From positions 3,541,795-3,605,794 of the forward strand of contig NC_079209.1 in the NCBI RefSeq assembly GCF_026745355.1: a DNA stretch of 64,000 nt, given 5' to 3'. The position numbers and the translations under genes were made by a program. The DNA comes from Beta vulgaris subsp. vulgaris (lineage: Eukaryota; Streptophyta; Magnoliopsida; Caryophyllales; Amaranthaceae). How positions within the stretch are numbered: position 1 is the stretch's first letter; the number at the start of each line of letters is the position of its first letter. Positions 1 to 10,581 of the stretch are shown here, piece after piece. A model generated the notes under the pieces. That model had not been told where the DNA came from. It worked only from the letters and a program-made list of their open reading frames with translations, and searched no databases.

Positions 1-950
1 ACCGAACCCGAGCTCCATTATCGAACATGTAAAAAGGGATCCATCCTGGAGGTTTAGGTGGTATTCCCCCCTCTGAAGCTTAAGTCAGGTATCAACTTTA
101 AGAGAGATAAAGTAGAGAGAGAGAATTATGACAGAGTAACAGTACACTATCCTGAAAAACGTACCTTTCTCCTGATTTCAAGGACTATCTATTGTGTTTG
201 AGATAATTGTCGTGCCTTGAGGTCACCCTAATTTAGGAGCATCTGATTGGCTACGCAATGAAAACATGACACGTGACAAGCAGCGATTGGAGAGTACAAA
301 TCATCCAACCTTATGCAGGTGCCTTTTTTGGACTCTGGGCCTAAGTACAAGCCAGGCCATAAAGGTGGGCTGGTATTTCTCCAAATTTGATATTTGTACT
401 TCAGCAATCTCCTTTTGGCCTTGTACTTTCATCAATAAGCAAGGAACACGTGATCGATCCAGATGAATCCACGTGTTCTTTTGAGAGTCGTCGATCTTTA
501 GGCTACAACACATTCCACTTACTATAAAATGGTATGAGGATAAAGTTCCACATAACATGTTTGTGGTTTTATCCTTTCCCAAACATCAATCTTTAAATAT
601 TATACATGTAAGGTATCAACATATAAATGGAAAATATTTATAGCTTTACTATATCAATAATAAGCATCTATTCCCCTACATTTAATTTCCTAATTTTCTC
701 TTTTGTTTAGTAATATAGTTTCCCTTTCATCTTACAACTTTCATCTTAATACTTGATTATGTTACCCCAATTTTTGATATAACACTTGTCATTGAGTCGA
801 TCTAATTTCCACTCAAATTTCTACTAACTTAAGAAAATTTCTAGTTAACCATCTAAAAAAGATTATAACTTCCACAAAACTTTCAACAAATATTACTCTC
901 ACTAGTGGAGAAATTATATTGGTTAAATGACACAAAAGAACAAATCAAGT
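1..950. other. AT-rich stretch without a recognised gene
   Basis: No ORF here resembles a known protein. Positions 230-600 have promoter-like features: two CACGTG-type cores (near 448 and 471) and a TATA-like ACTATAAAAT near 520. This could be the U3 part of an old LTR, but I see no TG...CA ends or target duplication, so it stays unassigned. Confidence 0.3.
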
Positions 951-957
951 TCTCCCA

Positions 958-2105
958 AAATCGGATCCGCTAATTTAGTATCTTTCCACACATTTCGTTG
1001 TTTAAATTAAATGATAAGTAATATGTTGAACTGGGTCAATTAATAAGAACTGATCCGATTTTGTCAATTGATCCGAGCTAGCCGGATCAGTTAACCCTAA
1101 ATACTATATTAGGCCCAATGGCACCCAACCATCTTCCTCTTTCCCCTCTTTCACGTCACAAACCCTAGCTAAACCCTCTCATTTTTTTTTTTACTCAGTT
1201 CTCTTCTTTACTCTCTGATCCTCTTTCACCCTCTCTCACCCACGAAACCCTTAAACACTAGTCACCACCACGTTGTGTCTTCATCGTCGTCCTAGTCCCA
1301 AATCAAACTCTTTCTTTCCACCAAAAACCTCCTTTTCACGAAAATCTAGATACTCAAATCTCATATCTCAGAACTCAATTCTCCTTCTCGCGAAAACCCA
1401 TAACAAACGAAATTCATGAGCTGAATGATGTTCCTTGCTTTCTCATAAAACTTTGTCTTTGCAAAACTCCCCCTTCATCTTAGGGTAAGGGACTTTGAGT
1501 TTTCTTCTCCTTTGATTGATCACAAATTAAAATTTCTTCGCAAGGCGAGGGCCGATGAGGGAGAAGGCCATGGAGCTAAAGGAGCTTTGAGGGCTTGAGA
1601 TTCTCTCATAAAACTTCGTCTTCATAACGGTTGGATCTAGGGTTTAAGATTTTTCATATTCTAATTTCATTTTCTTTTGGTATTCTTGAATTTTTTTTTG
1701 ATTTTTTACTTTAGCTTGTTGATTTTTGTAATTGTTTTTATGATTAAGTTATGGGGATAATGGAGTTGGAATGTTTGTAATGCAATATTATTTACACCTA
1801 TTATTCATATTTATATTATTTTGATTTTATTATTGTTAAATGTAAAATTTTCTTTAATTGTACGTTGTTAATTTTCCACCTTCTCTTTCACCCATCTTTT
1901 TTGTTGTAGATGTGCCTTTTTTTTTAGTTGGAATGTTTGCGTGGATTGAATTGGAATGTTTTGTAGTTCTCTCTTCTATACATGTTCAACCAACTTTTTT
2001 ATTCAGTATGGGATTAACTGATCCGGTGTAGCTTAAAACTGGATCAAGTTACTTACTTAACTGATCAACTTTTGTGCTCCGAACCGCATCAATTAACTTC
2101 AATCA
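958..2105. repeat. Repeat with GATCCG-rich arms and a promoter-like core
   Basis: Both ends carry many copies of a degenerate GATCCG / CGGATC word (about 958-1095 and 2010-2100) in opposite orientation. The middle is unlike the arms. It has AGGCCCAATG (1111-1120, a site II-like GGCCCA word), AAACCCTAGC (1160-1169, telobox-like), long CT-rich tracts, and a second stretch beginning near 1630 with CTAGGGTTTAAG. The plan of word-like arms around a 5'-leader-like core is the same as in the hAT element at 48841-49908. No terminal inverted repeat or target duplication could be fixed, so the class is inferred. Confidence 0.35.
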
Positions 2106-2108
2106 ACA

Positions 2109-2991
2109 TGTAACAGCCCGCACTTTCGAGCTGCTAGCTAATCACACTTAATATTTATAAATCTCAATTAACACTTAATAACCTCGAATTTACATTATCT
2201 TGCAGCGGAACAAACCTTTTTATACGATCCTGGACCTATGGGTCAGGGCCCACAATAAATCATCTTCAAAATCGAACAACAGATTACATAATACCTTACT
2301 CGATTCCCAAACAAAGAATATTTTATACTCAAATAAATACTTGAATACTTCTAGCTACAACATCTGAATCATTAATCTAATTACAACTTCATAACCAACT
2401 CTGTCTTTCGCTCCACATCAAGCCTCCGACATAGACCTGCACACTACAGAGGAAAATACAAAACAAAAATGAAAAACTTAGTAACTTTACTTCAGCCCGT
2501 CAAAATGGTTTTGGTTCGCAAACATTTTTCATATAAGAAACAAACTTGGTAATTGTTCGGAAAATAATTCATTATATAAAAAAATATATCGCTGGCATAG
2601 CTTACTCACGTAACAGAAATTGCTGGGCGGTACAGGCAGAAACTTAACATAATATAACATAACACAATATTCGACCTTATCTGGTCTTAACTCATATCTG
2701 AATTATTTCCATCCACCTGTACCTTGCCCACTAATCATCTTAGTTTATAAACTAAGCCAACTAAAATAATTTCGAAATCATTTCCTCGTTATCATACTCA
2801 AAAAATCATATTTTAAGAAACATAATATTTCCGAACAATTCCAATAACTGAACAAAAGGATACTTTTTTAACAATCCAATAGCAACTCACAACTAACTCA
2901 TAGAGACACATCTATAACCATGGCCATGACTATAAAATCTGAAACTATCCAACCAAACCCATCAAGGACTAGCCACTATAAGAGGCATAAG
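2109..2991. repeat. Possible Ty3/gypsy-type LTR fragment
   Basis: The stretch starts with TGTAACAGCCCGCAC, a start common among plant gypsy LTRs of the TGTAAC(A/G)CCCCG type. The rest is AT-rich and non-coding. No matching CA end or 5-bp duplication was found, and the Copia LTR begins directly at its right edge, so it may be truncated by that insertion. Family-level recognition only. Confidence 0.3.
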
Positions 2992-3143
2992 TATTGGATA
3001 ATATTATATGTAAAGGGATAATATTATATTGTAAAGGGTAGAAGGGTCCTTTCATAGTCATAGGTCTGTATTATAAACACTATATATATTGAATGCCAGG
3101 TTAACCTACAACAGGTTAACACAATTATTCCCACACTTGTACA
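2992..3143 (+). repeat. Copia 5' LTR, about 152 bp
   Basis: It starts TATTGGATAAT (a likely TGTTGG with one change) and ends TTGTACA immediately before the primer binding site. A TATA-like TATTATAAACAC lies near 3070. The left boundary is inferred because no second LTR is present for comparison. Confidence 0.55.
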
Positions 3144-3157
3144 TGGTATTAAGAGCC
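3144..3157 (+). other. Primer binding site (initiator tRNA-Met type)
   Basis: TGGTATTAAGAGCC matches the usual Copia PBS TGGTATCAGAGCC apart from a C-to-T change and an extra A. It starts at the first base after the proposed LTR, as expected for minus-strand priming by the 3' end of initiator tRNA-Met. Confidence 0.7.
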
Positions 3158-3377
3158 TAAGTTTTTCTAAACAGAAAAACACAAAAAAAAAAAAAAGAAA
3201 AAAAAAAACACAACAAAATTCCCAACCACCGATTTTTGTTCACCGGAATTTTGATTTTGAAGCTTTTGTTTTCATGCTAAACGACAAACACAAACCAAAA
3301 GCACGTTTTTTTTTTCTTTCACGTAAAAGAATTAATTTTTTTTTTCCTTCTTCTTTTACGTAACTTCTTTCCTGGCC

Positions 3378-4883
3378 ATGGATTTCCCCACAGCCTCTTC
3401 CGCTGCCTCTGCTGCTCCGGCGCCGCCACCGCCGGCCATATCCTCTGCCGCGCCACCGTTCTCGTCGCCGTCAGTCTTTGCCGCGACGACAGCAGCATCT
3501 TACGGCCTGCAGCTCAGCGCTGCCACTTCCTTCTCGCGGCCTGTTTTCACCGCCGGGCCCTCTGCCGCCACATACTCCGGCCTTGACGCCGCCTCACCGG
3601 GAACCTCCTCCCGCACATCTCTGAGATTTTCGCCTGGTTTTATGGTGCCCCAGCAACCACCGCCGTTGTTCTCGGCGTCCTCCCAACCACCAACCATTGG
3701 TTTTCATCAACTTTCGGCTCCGAATCTTAGTAATTTGGTAACGATAACTCTCTCTTCACCTGAAGATTATTTATTATGGAAAACCCAAATTACTTGTTTA
3801 TTACTTTCTCATAATCTGCTTGGTATGGTTGATGGTTCTGCTATTATTCCCCCTGCAACTGTTCTGGATGAACATGGTGCTTCTATTCCTAATAATCAGT
3901 TCTATGAATATTTGCGTGTGGATCATCAAATAAAATCTTGGATTTTTGCCACACTTTCTAGGGATATTTTTGTAGATGTGCATGATTTATCTACTTCTGT
4001 GGAAATTTGGACTAGATTACAGACTAGATTTATGCATGCTAGTATGGCCCGATCAATGGAGTTAAAGGGACGTCTTACTCGTCTTAAGAAGACTACTTCC
4101 CAGACCATGGATGGATATTTACGTGAGATTAAGGTGATTGCTGATTCCCTTGCTACTATTCAGTGTCCTGTGTCGAACCAAGATTTAGTGCAGTATACAC
4201 TTTTTGGTTTAGATCGTGATTCTGATTACGATCATATAGTTACTACTCTCCTGCATTATCCATTCCCCATTAGTTTTGATGATTTGCGTCCCAAGTTATT
4301 ACTGCATGAGCAAAGATTGATACATTCTAAGGATGTATCTGAGTCATCGTCACATCATGCCTTACTTGCCGTTAAATCTACTGAACCTGGTTCAAGTTCC
4401 TCCTCCCAGACTACTTCTGGAGGGAGAAATCGGGGAAGGAATAACAGAAACAACGGTGGTAATAATAATCGTGGGGGCAACAATGCTCGGAATAATAATG
4501 GTGGGAATGGTGGCAACAGTAATAATCGTGGCCCTGGAGGAAACAACAACTACAATGGTAATCGGGGACACTCAAATGGTATAAGTAAATTTTCTAACTT
4601 GTCATCCTATAGTATGCCTTGCTTAGATTATATTACTAATAATTTGTCGTCTGCAGGGACTAATTCATCACATAGTAACAATGTTACCTCTACCCCTACT
4701 TCCGATACATGTGGTTTGTGTTGGTTTCCAGGTCACCAAGCTGCCTACTGTCCCCAGCGTTTTAATCATAGCTTTGTTCCCTCATCCTCAGAAAGTGTCA
4801 CTCGAGCCTTAGCTGCACTGTCTGTTGGTGGTGAAGCTAATGACTCATCTGGTACCCGGATTCGGGAGCTGCTTCTCACATGA
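3378..4883 (+). CDS. Copia Gag (UBN2-type capsid, CCHC zinc knuckle)
   Basis: A 501-residue open frame. Residues 1-110 are rich in Ala, Pro and Ser. Residues 118-330 carry the Copia capsid-like domain (SPEDYLLWKTQI followed by LLGMVDGS is typical of UBN2/Retrotran_gag). A Gly/Asn/Arg-rich low-complexity linker covers about 345-395. A zinc knuckle near residues 449-462 reads CGLCWFPGHQAAYC (C-x2-C-x4-H-x4-C). Gag forms the cytoplasmic particle that packages element RNA. The frame stays open past the point where protease should begin, and the protease motif lies in another frame at 4859, so Gag and Pol are separated by a frameshift that is more likely mutation than programmed. The start at 3378 follows a short T-rich leader. 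Confidence 0.85.
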   Translation: MDFPTASSAASAAPAPPPPAISSAAPPFSSPSVFAATTAASYGLQLSAATSFSRPVFTAGPSAATYSGLDAASPGTSSRTSLRFSPGFMVPQQPPPLFSASSQPPTIGFHQLSAPNLSNLVTITLSSPEDYLLWKTQITCLLLSHNLLGMVDGSAIIPPATVLDEHGASIPNNQFYEYLRVDHQIKSWIFATLSRDIFVDVHDLSTSVEIWTRLQTRFMHASMARSMELKGRLTRLKKTTSQTMDGYLREIKVIADSLATIQCPVSNQDLVQYTLFGLDRDSDYDHIVTTLLHYPFPISFDDLRPKLLLHEQRLIHSKDVSESSSHHALLAVKSTEPGSSSSSQTTSGGRNRGRNNRNNGGNNNRGGNNARNNNGGNGGNSNNRGPGGNNNYNGNRGHSNGISKFSNLSSYSMPCLDYITNNLSSAGTNSSHSNNVTSTPTSDTCGLCWFPGHQAAYCPQRFNHSFVPSSSESVTRALAALSVGGEANDSSGTRIRELLLT

Positions 4884-5930
4884 CTCCTCAGGATGGTACG
4901 TTCTCTATTAAAACTCCTTATACTGGGTCTAGTTCTGTTGTAGTTGGTAATGGTACCTTACTCCCAATAAAAAGTACTGGACATTTAACTTTAAAAACGC
5001 AAGTCGTCCCCTCCGTTTATCATCGTCTGTCATGTCCTTAATTAAAACATAATTTATTATCAGTTAACAAGTTGTGTCATGAAAATGATTGTGTTGTGAG
5101 TTTTGATAAAAATTCTGTTTATGTTAAGGACCAGATAACGGGGGAAGTTCTGCTTCAGGGAACCAGTAAACAAGGTGTCTACCCTCTTCAGCCCAACATT
5201 GTCCCTCCTGAGCCTTCAGTTCCTGCTTTCCTAGCCATTAAGGAGTCGGGTGACGTGTGGCATGCTCGCCTGGGTCATACATCTTCTAGCATTATAGGAA
5301 AATTATGTTCCAATAAATATATCACATGTACCTCTAAATTTCATGATGATTGTGTAGGCTGTAAGATAGGAAAGATTCATCGTTTATCTTTTGATTCTGT
5401 TGAATATCTTTCTACATCCATTATATAAAATTCATAGTGATCTTTGGCAATCTCCTGTTTTGTCAAATCAATTATTTCGCTATTATGTTGTGTTTGTTGA
5501 TGATTTTTCGCGCTATTCCTGGATTTATCCTTTACGTCAAAAATCGGAAGCTTATTCAAAATTCCTTATGTTTCAAAAGATGGTTGAAAATCTTTTTAAT
5601 TGCAAAATTAAAATATTTCAAAGTGATGGCGGAAGGGAATTTGACAATTCTCCTCTTCTTCAACATTTTTCTGACAATGGTATTATTTTTCAAAAATCTT
5701 GTCCCCACACTCCAGCTCAAAACGGTGTTGCAGAACGCAAACATCGTCATATCATTGAAATGGCTCGTACTATGATTATTCATTCTAACTTTCCTGCGGA
5801 ATTTTGGGTTGATGTATCATATACTGCCACTTACACTATCAATCGATTACCCAGCTCGGTTTCAGGGGGTGTTTCACCTTTTGAAAAATTATTTCATCGT
5901 CCTCCTTCCTATCAATTTTTGATAAGTTTA
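4859..5930 (+). pseudogene. Copia Pol fragment: protease and integrase, broken
   Basis: The frame at 4859 begins with the aspartic protease motif DSGAASHMT. An in-frame TAA lies near 5040 in what should be a P-N/S-L-KHNLLS context. The frame resumes at about 5072 with the GAG-pre-integrase region (VWHARLGHTSS, then CVGC, giving an HHCC zinc site). A one-base shift near 5415 moves to the frame of 5391-5945, which has the integrase core: HSDLW, then SDGGREFD, then NGVAERKHRH, supplying the D, D and E of the catalytic triad. The copy ends before the GKGY region and the RT. Enzymatically dead because of the stop, the shift and the truncation. Confidence 0.85.
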
Positions 5931-5945
5931 CAAGAGCTAGATTAA

Positions 5946-6772
5946 TAATCATGATAATTGAAGGTGATTTTCAAATTTAAAATTTACAATAACTTTTTTT
6001 AACTACTCCACTCTTTTATATGACCAAATTCAAGATTGGGTCAAACTGAAACTAACCTAAACCGAAACTAAAAATACTTGTCAAACGACAAAAACCTGAA
6101 CTCGATTTGTGATAAACTTGAACTTGGAAAAACAATTTTTTAGGACTTATGACATGATCCTAATATGATCTGATAATGCACATCAGGTTAAATAAAATGG
6201 CTCATGTCGAACTTCACCAAACCCCACGATGACCTACTATCTAGCTGATACGACCTAAACTTCATACAAAGAATTACTTGATCTAGCTAATTCGATAACA
6301 ACTTGATTGGATTCGAATATCACTCAAATTAAAAAAAACAAACGATCTCTTTCCAAAATCAAACGAGCTCAACCCAAACCTAAAGTGATTTGAGCTCAAC
6401 TTATTTCAAATTGAACTTGACTTGAATAAGACTTACTTTTACTTGAACTTCTACTCGTACTATAATGGATAAATAACTCGCAAGAACTTGACTTGCAAAT
6501 GACGCATGACAAATGCAACCTGTCAAAATATGCATGTTGACCCGCATATATATATATTTAAACATTTAGAGCTCTAAGTTTTGGGTTTTCTTTATTATAT
6601 ATGAATATTGTTTATTCAATGGTTAAATATGTTTGAAAATAGTAAAAATAAGTGCAAAAATAAATTACTTGTGCTACTAATTACCTAAAGCTATCAAGTT
6701 TGTATTTATGATTGTAAACTTTTAATTATGCCAAAATCCGAGTCACGAGAAGTAATTTTCTATATAAATGAT
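5946..6772. other. AT-rich spacer, no gene seen
   Basis: No protein-like frame. 6000-6540 is rich in AACTTGA/ACTCGA-type words in loose repetition, similar to decayed subterminal arrays of hAT-like elements elsewhere in the window, but without ends. Confidence 0.4.
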
Positions 6773-7139
6773 ACTCTATCCGTCCCATAATATAATGCTT
6801 GCATTCCTCTTTGGGTGTCCCAAAATGTTGTGCTTATTTTTTTTTATCAATTTTTTTGGACTAAATTATCCTTCATTTCTACATAAAACTTTCCAAAATA
6901 CCCCTACTTTCTTTTAAAATATGTGCCCCTATTTATTGTTTTACACCATTCCAAGGTTTATTTATTGCTCTTTCATTTTATTTTAAAGGAAAAAGAAGAA
7001 AAAAACTAGTTGCAAGACAAAATACCCAATAAACATTTACTTAAATATATATTTTTGTGAAATCCTAAAACTCTTTCCATTTTCCTTAATTCTTGTGAAA
7101 AATGAGAAGTGAGCACTATATTATGGGACGGAGGGAGTA
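6773..7139. mobile_element. Stowaway-type MITE
   Basis: Terminal inverted repeats TACTCTATCCGTCCCATAAT and the reverse complement ending CGGAGGGAGTA, with TA at both edges (6773-6774 and 7138-7139), the Tc1/mariner target site. It is 367 bp, AT-rich and non-coding. It could move only with a transposase supplied in trans. Confidence 0.85.
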
Positions 7140-7378
7140 CTTACTTCTCTACAAACTAAATGCAACAAATCAACTTTTATGCATGTCGAGTCATTATTTT
7201 GACCACAAATATCTATAATTAAATATAAGTAAATATTATAAAGTTACATTTTATGAAAGTACGTCAAAAGACGAACATAACAAAATTCCACTTAAATATA
7301 TTTTTCATTATGTATAAATCATAAATCTTAGTCAAAGTGCAAAGTGTAAATAGTGAAGAAGTGGATTTGTTGCATTTA

Positions 7379-7739
7379 GGCTCCGTTTGGTAGTGCGTAA
7401 AACATTTTCAGTGTAAAATGATTTTCATGGAAAATAATTTACAATGGAAAACACAATTCCAGAATTAGTTTTTCCTTGTTTGGTTCCATGTAAGAAAAAT
7501 AATGAAATGAAACAAATATGAAAGGGGAAATAAGGAGGTAGTGAGAGGAGTGTGTAAGAGAGATAAGGAAAATAGTTTTCCCTTCATTTTGAAGGAAAAA
7601 TGATTTTCCATCATTAGGAGTGTAATTTTACTCCAAGGGAAAATGGTTTTACACTCCTTTGCCAACCAAACAATGTAAAACTAAAAATAGAGGAAAACGG
7701 TTTTCCGAAAAAACGTTTTACGCCCTACCAAACGGAGCC
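7379..7739. mobile_element. MITE with GGCTCCGTTTGGTAG ends
   Basis: The left end GGCTCCGTTTGGTAGTGCGT and the right end CCTACCAAACGGAGCC are inverted copies, and complementarity continues inwards for over 60 bp. Flanks are TTA on the left and TTG on the right, close to the 3-bp TTA/TAA duplication of PIF/Harbinger (Tourist) elements. It is non-coding and related to the element in intron 1 of bHLH-1 (10899-11280). Confidence 0.75.
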
Positions 7740-8359
7740 TTGGTGTAATTCGAAAGGGAGGAAATATTACTAAATAAGCTTTGATTAGCTTTCCAGAAAA
7801 GGAATGATGGTTGACGTTACACCAACGTTTTGCAAAACGGTCGTTTTTTTGGGCATAGAATGGCCAAGTTGGACCAAATGATTGCGCGACAAGTTTTGTT
7901 GTTATGTTCTTTATTTTTTCTAGCCGTTAGTTCCAAGTAATAGTGTTAGTTTTAATAATGCACAAGGGCTAAATCATCGAGCTCTGCGAGCAAAAACCTA
8001 GAACTTTACACAAAAGAAGGGTAACTAGTAGGTATAGAGGCTAGGGCATAAAAATAGTAATGTATTAGCAGATCAAGTAATCAACACTCAACAGCATCAA
8101 TTAATTGTTAATCACATGAAGAAAGGACTTGCCATATATACAAACTACTAGTTTTGGAAATTAGCACGGACGGCGAGGTGCAGAGTTTTTTCCTTTTTTT
8201 GATTCACAAGAGGATGACAGCGTCACAGCGAGGCATCGTCGCATAGATAGGTTTTATGATGCAAAATCATGATTTTTTTTTATTTGAAATAAGGTAATAG
8301 AAAATCATAAACATATCAGAAGTTTTTTTTTGAGGTAGGTAAGGTACAATAAAGGACCC
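7740..8359. other. Spacer, no gene seen
   Basis: AT-rich, with no recognisable coding or terminal signature. A T-rich run near 8321-8330 lies just before the LINE scrap. Confidence 0.4.
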
Positions 8360-8694
8360 TAACTGCTGATGATTTAATCTTATTTGGAGAAGCTACTACT
8401 CATACCCTAACTGCTGTGAATGACACGCTGAGGGAATTCTTTGCTATTTCGGGACAAAAGATGAACACTTCAAAAAGCAAAATCTACTTCTCTCCCAACA
8501 CTTCTCAAGATATTAGGGATGAGTTTGAACAAGACCTAGATGTTCTATCAGCCAAAGATCTAGGAAACTACTTAGGATTTCCCCTCTCTAATAAAAGGCC
8601 CTCAAAGAATCACCTTCTCCCCATTGTGGAAAAACTTTCCAAGAAACTGGCCCTCTGGAAAATAGTCATTTTAAAGCATGCTACAACCTATAGC
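8360..8694 (+). pseudogene. L1 LINE reverse transcriptase fragment
   Basis: The frame reads ADDLILFGEA at the catalytic ADD motif of a non-LTR RT. It continues through a NTSKSKIYFS segment (the usual N-x-x-KS after FADD) and the LGNYLGFPL block typical of plant L1 ORF2, and ends after KLSKKLALWK. Only about 110 residues of ORF2 survive, with no poly(A) tail or target duplication. Confidence 0.75.
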
Positions 8695-8732
8695 TAAGGT
8701 CTTTGAGGCAATTACTCTTTTTATATTTATTT

Positions 8733-9254
8733 GAGGTGCCTCGAACTTTTCGAGTTTCCCATTAGTGATCCTCAATTTTTTTATATATATATTGGTAACC
8801 TTCAATTACTGTTCTAGTTTCAAATGTGATCTCAAAAAGCAGAAAAACATTAATTCCATTGACTTTCAGTTAGAACTAATGTCTTGGCACACAAATGAAG
8901 GTGCTTCCGGTCATTTTTTTTTTTTGGCAAATTTGACCCTGGAGGGCCAAAATGACACTCAATTCCTTAGCCGACCAATTTTTGGGCATGAAAACCAATT
9001 TAGACTTTAGATTTGACCCTTAAAGGCTAAAATGAGCTTCTAAACTTTAATTGAGCAATATTTGCGGCATGCAAACCTTGAAAATTTTCAAGCACGCAAA
9101 CCGAGACATTTAATGTAATGAAAAGTTAACAAAACTAACGTTTTTTTTACTCTACAAGGTCATATTTGGGAATAAAACAATAATTGAGGGTTACTAGTGG
9201 GAATAAAAAAAACATAGGGCCACCAATGAGAAACTCGAAAAGTTCGAGGTCACC
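8733..9254. mobile_element. Foldback / MULE-like MITE
   Basis: The left arm CCTCGAACTTTTCGAGTTTC (8740s) and the right arm GAAACTCGAAAAGTTCGAGG (9231-9250) are inverted copies. The match extends inward with gaps through CCTCAATT / AATTGAGG. The interior is non-coding. Exact edges and target duplication are unclear. Confidence 0.6.
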
Positions 9255-9412
9255 ATTGGAAATTTCCTTTGGTATTTAGCATAAAACTGTTGTTGATCTA
9301 GGTTATGCCCAAGTCATTTTTACTAATGTTAATTTGAAGTGTTAAATCAAATACTTGAGAATTGAGAGAAGTGAAAATAAGTTAGACATTGGGTTGTGAA
9401 ATAATCCAAAAA

Positions 9413-9640
9413 AAAAAGATCATTTTGGCCCGGTCCGCTTTTTGGGCGGGTTTCAAGCAGAATTATTTGGTCCGCGATCGGGCCTAGCCAGATTTTGGCT
9501 CGAAAAGCTTGCTCATTTTGGCGCGAAATAGCGGATTTTGGGCACAAATTTCTTGCCTGAATTTTGGCCCAGCCCGGCCCGACCAATGGGCAATTTTTTA
9601 GGCGCGGCCCACCCCGAACCCGGCCCATGATCACCTCTAT
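9413..9640 (-). repeat. GGCCCGG-word repeat, hAT-like end
   Basis: Read on the minus strand it begins TAGAGGTGATCATGGGCCGG and continues as a loose array of GGGCCGGGC / GGGCCAAAA words. TAGNGGTG followed by word-like subterminal arrays matches the ends of the hAT-like elements at 40594 and 48841. Only one end is visible. Confidence 0.45.
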
Positions 9641-9864
9641 TATATACACATAATTTTTAAGTGTTCTGTTACACCACAATTTCTGGTATAACAATCCAAA
9701 AACCAATGCCTTTTTGTAAAAACAGTAATATGGTATGAAATAAATAACAAAACGAAATCAGAGTCATGTCATTATTTGTATAATTTATGTCGTTTTTGTT
9801 GAAGTATATATGTAATTATGTACATGTAAGATTTTATTACATAATAAGTTATTGTGTAATATAT

Positions 9865-10160
9865 TGTTGGATTATGCTCCAAAAGTAGTCAAATGATTTT
9901 CCTAACAATTTGGATTAGTGGCTAGTAGTAAGTTAGTGGGTAATTTATTTTATAATTAAAATGTGATTAGTGAATAGTAGTTATGGAGGATATGGTATAG
10001 GACATGTTTTCCACTCTTAGTAATGTGACTAACTTTTAGGTTAGTTACTTTTTATTGTAAGTCTATAAAAGACACTTATTGTATTGAGATTAATTGAGCA
10101 AGTTTAATGCAAAACTTCTCCATATTTTATTCAATCTCCTCTCTACTCTAAAAACTATCA
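9865..10160 (+). repeat. Solo LTR, 296 bp, with 5-bp target duplication
   Basis: Begins TGTTGGATTATG, ends AACTATCA, and is flanked on both sides by TATAT (9860-9864 and 10161-10165). Internally it has a TATA-like TCTATAAAAG near 10063. TG...CA ends plus a 5-bp duplication show a Copia-like LTR left after LTR-LTR recombination. It ends 422 bp upstream of the bHLH-1 start codon, in the same direction, so its promoter could act on that gene. Confidence 0.8.
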
Positions 10161-10515
10161 TATATTACCTTGATGATACACTCTTATCATATCTCCGTAT
10201 ATTTGTGAATGGGAAGTGTGAAACTAAAATTATAAGCACATCTTATAGGGCAAAAATGACGCTTTTTCAACCCCTTCAAACTGTTCCCACCGATGTCGAC
10301 TAGTATTACTGTTACGTTCTCATGGCTGCTGACTGTTATATTTGAATACTGCTAGATCGACAAGTTATACGTGCATGGTCAACCATGCCAAAATGCCAAC
10401 GAAGATAGCCAACTTTTCATTGGATGGAAAGGAATATATGCTTAGCGTAACAGTACACCCTTCAACTTTCACTTTTTTTTTTGAAAAAATAAGTTTTCTC
10501 CTCATTCTCTTTTCT

Positions 10516-10522
10516 TATAAAT
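10516..10522 (+). promoter_or_regulatory. TATA box candidate of bHLH-1
   Basis: TATAAAT lies 66 bp upstream of the proposed ATG at 10582. bHLH-2 has TATAAATA 90 bp upstream of its ATG, so the arrangement is shared. The transcription start would fall near 10545-10550. Confidence 0.5.
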
Positions 10523-10581
10523 GTCAAGTTTCAGGCTAACATTGATAGCTAGTGTTGTTTAGTTTGTCAAGCTCATAAACT

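Larger units (their letters stand above)
2992..5930 (+). mobile_element. Truncated Ty1/Copia retrotransposon
   Basis: The order is LTR (2992-3143), tRNA-iMet type primer binding site (3144-3157), gag (3378-4883), protease and integrase (4859-5930). This is the Copia order, with integrase before reverse transcriptase. The reading stops inside the integrase after a PPSYQFL-like segment; RT, RNase H and the 3' LTR are missing. Unrelated AT-rich DNA follows. Gag is in a different frame from pol, and pol has one stop and one frameshift, so the copy is dead. The short LTR and the UBN2-type gag suggest an Ale/Retrofit-like lineage, which is inferred. Confidence 0.85.

Noticed and set aside
301..582. 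93-codon minus-strand ORF
   Set aside because: No recognisable domain, overlaps an open plus-strand frame, and the region looks like repeat or promoter DNA.
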